Assembly: GCF_022869165.1 (NCBI RefSeq)
Contig: NZ_CP094929.1
Span: forward strand, 1,984,001 to 2,048,000
From: Sphaerochaeta associata
Lineage (GTDB): Bacteria; Spirochaetota; Spirochaetia; Sphaerochaetales; Sphaerochaetaceae
Length of the DNA: 64,000 nt
Reading direction: 5' to 3'
How positions within the stretch are numbered: the stretch's first letter is position 1; each line of letters begins with the position of its first letter. Both the position numbers and the translations under genes were made by a program. This document shows positions 60,926 to 64,000 of the stretch, piece after piece. Under the pieces are notes generated by a model. That model had not been told where the DNA came from. It made no database searches and was given only the letters and a program-made list of their open reading frames with translations.

Positions 60926-61807
60926 ATGATAGCCGAATCGTTTCTTCAGATGCTCCCTATACTTTTGGTCGTTCTGGGTGGATATCTTGTCAGCGGACTG
61001 TACTCCATCAAGGTGCAGGATTTAGTGAAGGTAGTCTCCGACTTCTTTCTGCCGGCGCTCATCTTCATCTCCCTGACAGAGAGCAACCTCAGCGGACAAG
61101 CGATCGCCGACATGGCAAAAGCCTCCGCAGTGGTATGCATTCTCCTGTTTGCCGCTGCGTTCCTTTGGGCCAAGCTCGCCAAAGAGGACATCCGAAGTGC
61201 AGTCCCCCCCCTGGTATTCATGAACTCGGGCTTTCTAGGCATCCCGCTGATGAAGCTCTGGGGAGGCCTGGAAGCCATGAATCTCATTCTTATCTACGAT
61301 CAGGTGCAGGGGATGTTCATGTTCACCCTGGGCATCATGGTCATAACCGGAGGCTTCAGTAAAAAGAGCTTCCTCTCGATGCTCCACTCCCCCATCCTCT
61401 GGTCTGTGGCATTGGGTTTTCTCTTTCGCTTGACACCGCTTTCCATGCCGCAAAGTTTGGTGAACACCTTCACCTTCGCAGGGGAAGCGGCCTCACCTCT
61501 GGCCGCTTTCGCCCTTGGCGTCTCAATAAGAACCATACAATATACGTTCTCATGGAATCTCATCGGAGCACTTCTGCTGCGCTTTGTCGGAGGGTACCTC
61601 ATCGGCTATGTTGCAGTCCTGGCTTTCGGTCTGACCGGTTTGGCAAGGACCGTGGTGCTGGTCTCAACCGCCCTGCCCTCGGCCATGTTCACCAGCATCC
61701 TGCCGCTTCGCTACGGGCTGCCCAACCAGTTCGCCAGTACCATGGTGCTGACATCCACACTGTTGGGCGTCCTGACCATCCCCCTCTCATTTGCCTTGGC
61801 AGGCTAA
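60926..61807 (+). CDS. AEC-family (auxin efflux carrier-like) permease
   Basis: A 293 aa protein with ten hydrophobic helices. MLPILLVVLGGYLVSGLYS at the start, FFLPALIFISLTESNLSG, FMNSGFLGIPLMKLWGG (the N-x-x-x-x-G-x-P half-site) and TALPSAMFTSILPLRYG near the end are AEC features. Bacterial members move malate or other organic acids; substrate here unknown. Its stop overlaps that of the convergent polyferredoxin gene by 4 bp. Confidence 0.88.
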   Translation: MIAESFLQMLPILLVVLGGYLVSGLYSIKVQDLVKVVSDFFLPALIFISLTESNLSGQAIADMAKASAVVCILLFAAAFLWAKLAKEDIRSAVPPLVFMNSGFLGIPLMKLWGGLEAMNLILIYDQVQGMFMFTLGIMVITGGFSKKSFLSMLHSPILWSVALGFLFRLTPLSMPQSLVNTFTFAGEAASPLAAFALGVSIRTIQYTFSWNLIGALLLRFVGGYLIGYVAVLAFGLTGLARTVVLVSTALPSAMFTSILPLRYGLPNQFASTMVLTSTLLGVLTIPLSFALAG

Positions 61808-63336
61808 AGCTCCAGAATTTTTGCTTTAACTTCTGAGAAACTCAACCCTTGTCCTTCTGCAATCGCCTTGATGGCATCAGTCTTCTTCATCGGACCCAGA
61901 ATGGCCTCAATGTCCTCCTGTTGATAGCCTGCAATAAGAAGATCCCCGAGGGTCGTCTTGCCGGTAAAGGTAATGGCAGCACCCTGATCCTCGGTCTTGG
62001 CGGCAGCCGGCTGGGTTGAGAGTCCTGCAGGAAGGGCTACGGCATCACGGGTGTATCGCTCGAAGTTCGGATCGGTATTCCTGCCTTCGCTGATCAACAC
62101 CTCGATGGCGCTCTTGGGCAGCAATGTCGTCTCTTCCGCTTCATAGGGTATTCCTGTATAGAGAGAGACGAAGAGTCTGATTGAATCGGTTCCGACCTCC
62201 TTTCCCTCGGGAATCACCGAAGCCCACAGCGTTTCCAAATTTCCCAACCGTTCGTCCAGTGATGAGCTTTGGAACGCCTGCAAAATGACTGATTCGGGAA
62301 TCGTAAAGCTTTTGAGCACATCGCGATAGGTATACGATCCTCGGATGTCGGCAGGATTTGCAAGGCCTGCAAATTCACCGCTCTTTATCAGTGCCGGCTG
62401 CTTGCTTGATGTCGTATTCCAAAAGCCCAATGCAACAGACAAGAGAATGCCTGCCACCAAGATTCCTGCAGTCAGCAATCCGATCTTGTTTGTCGACACC
62501 ATAGCCTTGTCGGACTTCAACCCGGTCATCACCGTTTCAGGAACCGGACACGCACGGTCGCTGGTGCACTCCATGCAGGAAATGCACTGCGCCGAACGCA
62601 CAACCGAGCCGCCTTGTACATCGATGTTCATCGGACAGGCGTGGTTGCACTTGGAGCAGCTGATGCAAGTCGGCTCGTTGCGTCTGATTTTGAAGACTCT
62701 GATTTTATTGAAAAGCCCCAAGAAGGCTCCGTAAGGGCACGCATACTTGCAGAACGGACGTTCCACAAAGAGAGAAAGCAGCACCACGATGCCCAATATA
62801 ATGGTTCCTGTAAGCGAGAATTCACTGCGTAAAAAGGAGAAAAGTGCGTAATAAGGGTCATATGCCTGAAACACCAAGGTTGCCGAAACACTGGTCATCA
62901 CCAGCACCCAAACCAGCACAACATAACGAAGCAATCGCAAAATCCGGTCTACCTTGTAAGGAATGAACGTATTGTAGCGACGCTTGAAAAGTTTCTTCCC
63001 GATGCGCCCCACCCACTCCTGAAAGGTTCCAAAAGGACAAATCCATCCACAGATGACCGGACCGAACAGGAGGGCAAGCAGGATGCCCAATACCCCCAGA
63101 ACGACGGATGAGTCATGAATTTTCCTGACCAAAGTACCTTCGGTGATCAAATTCCATGCGCTCACCACTCCACCGAATGGACAGATTGCATGCAAAGAAG
63201 CAGTACTTGGGGTGAATGGAAGCGAAACTCCTCGTTCTGCCGCCGTTCCAAGGGAAATCACCACTACCACCCAGACAAAGAACACCAACTGCACAATCGC
63301 CCGAATCCGAACACGCTTTTTCTTCAGAGTTTTCAC
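61804..63336 (-). CDS. Membrane polyferredoxin (NapH/RdxA-like) with C-terminal extension
   Basis: A 510 aa protein: five or so helices, paired cysteine motifs facing the membrane (GWICPFGTFQEW and CKYACPYGAFLG), and two 4Fe-4S sites (CISCSKCNHACP, CISCMECTSDRACP), then a further helix and a ~175 residue tail ending TDAIKAIAEGQGLSFSEVKA. The front 330 residues match NapH/NosR-type electron transfer proteins. The tail is not recognised. It may feed electrons to a periplasmic reductase. TAAAACGTG precedes the ATG; no strong RBS is seen. Confidence 0.85.
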   Translation of the reverse strand: MKTLKKKRVRIRAIVQLVFFVWVVVVISLGTAAERGVSLPFTPSTASLHAICPFGGVVSAWNLITEGTLVRKIHDSSVVLGVLGILLALLFGPVICGWICPFGTFQEWVGRIGKKLFKRRYNTFIPYKVDRILRLLRYVVLVWVLVMTSVSATLVFQAYDPYYALFSFLRSEFSLTGTIILGIVVLLSLFVERPFCKYACPYGAFLGLFNKIRVFKIRRNEPTCISCSKCNHACPMNIDVQGGSVVRSAQCISCMECTSDRACPVPETVMTGLKSDKAMVSTNKIGLLTAGILVAGILLSVALGFWNTTSSKQPALIKSGEFAGLANPADIRGSYTYRDVLKSFTIPESVILQAFQSSSLDERLGNLETLWASVIPEGKEVGTDSIRLFVSLYTGIPYEAEETTLLPKSAIEVLISEGRNTDPNFERYTRDAVALPAGLSTQPAAAKTEDQGAAITFTGKTTLGDLLIAGYQQEDIEAILGPMKKTDAIKAIAEGQGLSFSEVKAKILEL

Positions 63337-63456
63337 GTTTTACCCGCTCCTGTAGTTTGAGACTATGGCGCAAGTGTGTGAATTCTATGGAGCGTTGCTT
63401 CAGTCTCGGTAAATCATGCAGAGTATGCTACACTTTGTCTCAAACAGGAGGGCCAT

Positions 63457-64000
63457 ATGCGCACGTGCACCCTAAGTCTTCTACTGCTTCTCATCGGTTT
63501 TTCCGCGATTGCCATGCCGTTGCAGGAAGAACAAGGAACCACCCTATCGGGTGAGCAACAGACTGCATTGTTTACACAATCGGTTCAAGCATTCTCCGAC
63601 AAACTCTTTTTCGCTGCCGACGTTGCCGGCCGGAATCGAATGATTTCCCCCTTGTCGGTACTGCTCGCCCTCGGCATGACCGCCAATGGATCGGTTGGAG
63701 CCACCCAACAGGAAATGCTCGCAGTCCTCACCGATTCCTCACTCACTGTCGAGGATTTGAATCAGGCGAGCCTTTCCTATCTGAAGTCGGCGGGAAAGGA
63801 GCTGAGCATCGCCAACAGCCTATGGCTCAACGACAGGATGGATCTCTCTTCGCGTTTTCTCTCCCGTGTACGGAAAAACTACCAAGCTGAAGCAAGAAAT
63901 CTTGATTTTCATACACAGAAGAGCACAAAAGTCATCAACGACTGGGTCAGCGACGCAACAAGGGGAGCCATCGACGGCATTATCGATCAGGTTCAACCCG
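63457..64000 (+). CDS. Serpin-family protease inhibitor, 3' end outside window
   Basis: ATG 63457 follows AGGAGGG. A signal peptide (LSLLLLLIGFSAIAM) is followed by the serpin fold: FSDKLFFAADVAGRNRMISP, LSVLLALGMTANGSVGATQQ, IANSLWLND, FLSRVRKNYQAEARNLDF and VINDWVSDATRGAIDGII, each a classical serpin segment. 181 codons are visible of an expected ~400; the reactive loop lies beyond the window, so the target protease class cannot be read. Bacterial serpins are uncommon and usually protect against host or own proteases. Confidence 0.93.
   Translation, partial: MRTCTLSLLLLLIGFSAIAMPLQEEQGTTLSGEQQTALFTQSVQAFSDKLFFAADVAGRNRMISPLSVLLALGMTANGSVGATQQEMLAVLTDSSLTVEDLNQASLSYLKSAGKELSIANSLWLNDRMDLSSRFLSRVRKNYQAEARNLDFHTQKSTKVINDWVSDATRGAIDGIIDQVQP

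Noticed and set aside
1-64000. CRISPR arrays, phage genes, rRNA or tRNA genes
   Set aside because: No regularly spaced direct repeats beyond the 11-nt promoter arrays, no integrase, capsid or terminase motifs, and no tRNA T-loop or acceptor stem pattern were noticed when reading through.

Overview
The window reads as a continuous stretch of bacterial chromosome with moderate GC content, tightly packed on both strands. No phage, insertion sequence, CRISPR array, rRNA or tRNA gene was recognised. The gene set fits a Gram-negative, outer-membrane-bearing spirochaete, most plausibly Sphaerochaeta or a close relative. It includes FecR-type and beta-barrel-like exported proteins, many lipoproteins, a DUF4105 protein, an Hc1-like small basic protein, fermentative acetate kinase, carbamate kinase, superoxide reductase and a serpin. 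This assignment comes from gene content only; no marker-gene comparison was possible.

Layout, left to right. 0-7 kb: 3' part of a FecR/beta-barrel gene, mutL, then a minus-strand run of DHOD-like, acyltransferase and lipoprotein genes. 7-13 kb: minus-strand serA-serC-lrp, rpsU, recJ and recO. 13-16 kb: a DUF4105 membrane protein, a LemA-like protein and carbamate kinase. 16-21.5 kb: a GntR-controlled TRAP transporter operon with an aldo/keto reductase relative and a DapA-family lyase, followed by a convergent SDR gene. 22-29 kb: a queuosine-precursor transporter, lon, a U32 tRNA hydroxylation protein, a TPR protein, a glycosyltransferase and a histone-H1-like gene, then the remnant of a nitroreductase gene. 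29-36.6 kb: valS, an ECF sigma/anti-sigma pair, cysS, murB and an exported protein. 36.7-45 kb: ackA, phoB, a hypothetical gene, and a four-gene cluster (yqeC, xdhC-yqeB fusion, csd-like, domain-permuted xdhC) of the type that matures selenium-dependent molybdenum hydroxylases. 45-52 kb: femX-like, phoR and pstSCAB-phoU. 52-64 kb: superoxide reductase, isochorismatase-type hydrolase, double-domain NDP kinase, DUF438/PAS protein, LCCL lipoprotein, CPBP protease, esterase, a degenerate-GGDEF/EAL protein, AEC permease, polyferredoxin and the start of a serpin.

Systems. The phosphate system is complete (PhoB, PhoR, PstSCAB, PhoU) but split over about 14 kb. Three intergenic regions (before phoB, before phoR/femX and before pstS) each carry three T(A/G)TG or CATG cores spaced exactly 11 nt apart, which look like Pho boxes. 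The selenium/molybdenum accessory cluster encodes cofactor-handling proteins but no hydroxylase in this window, and contains a domain fusion and a domain-order swap. Several genes (mutL, the DUF4105 gene, yqeC, the csd-like gene, the AEC permease gene) have a -10 box only 6-7 nt before the ATG and no Shine-Dalgarno sequence, which predicts leaderless transcripts.

All calls are from reading motifs by eye. No database search, alignment or structure prediction was run.
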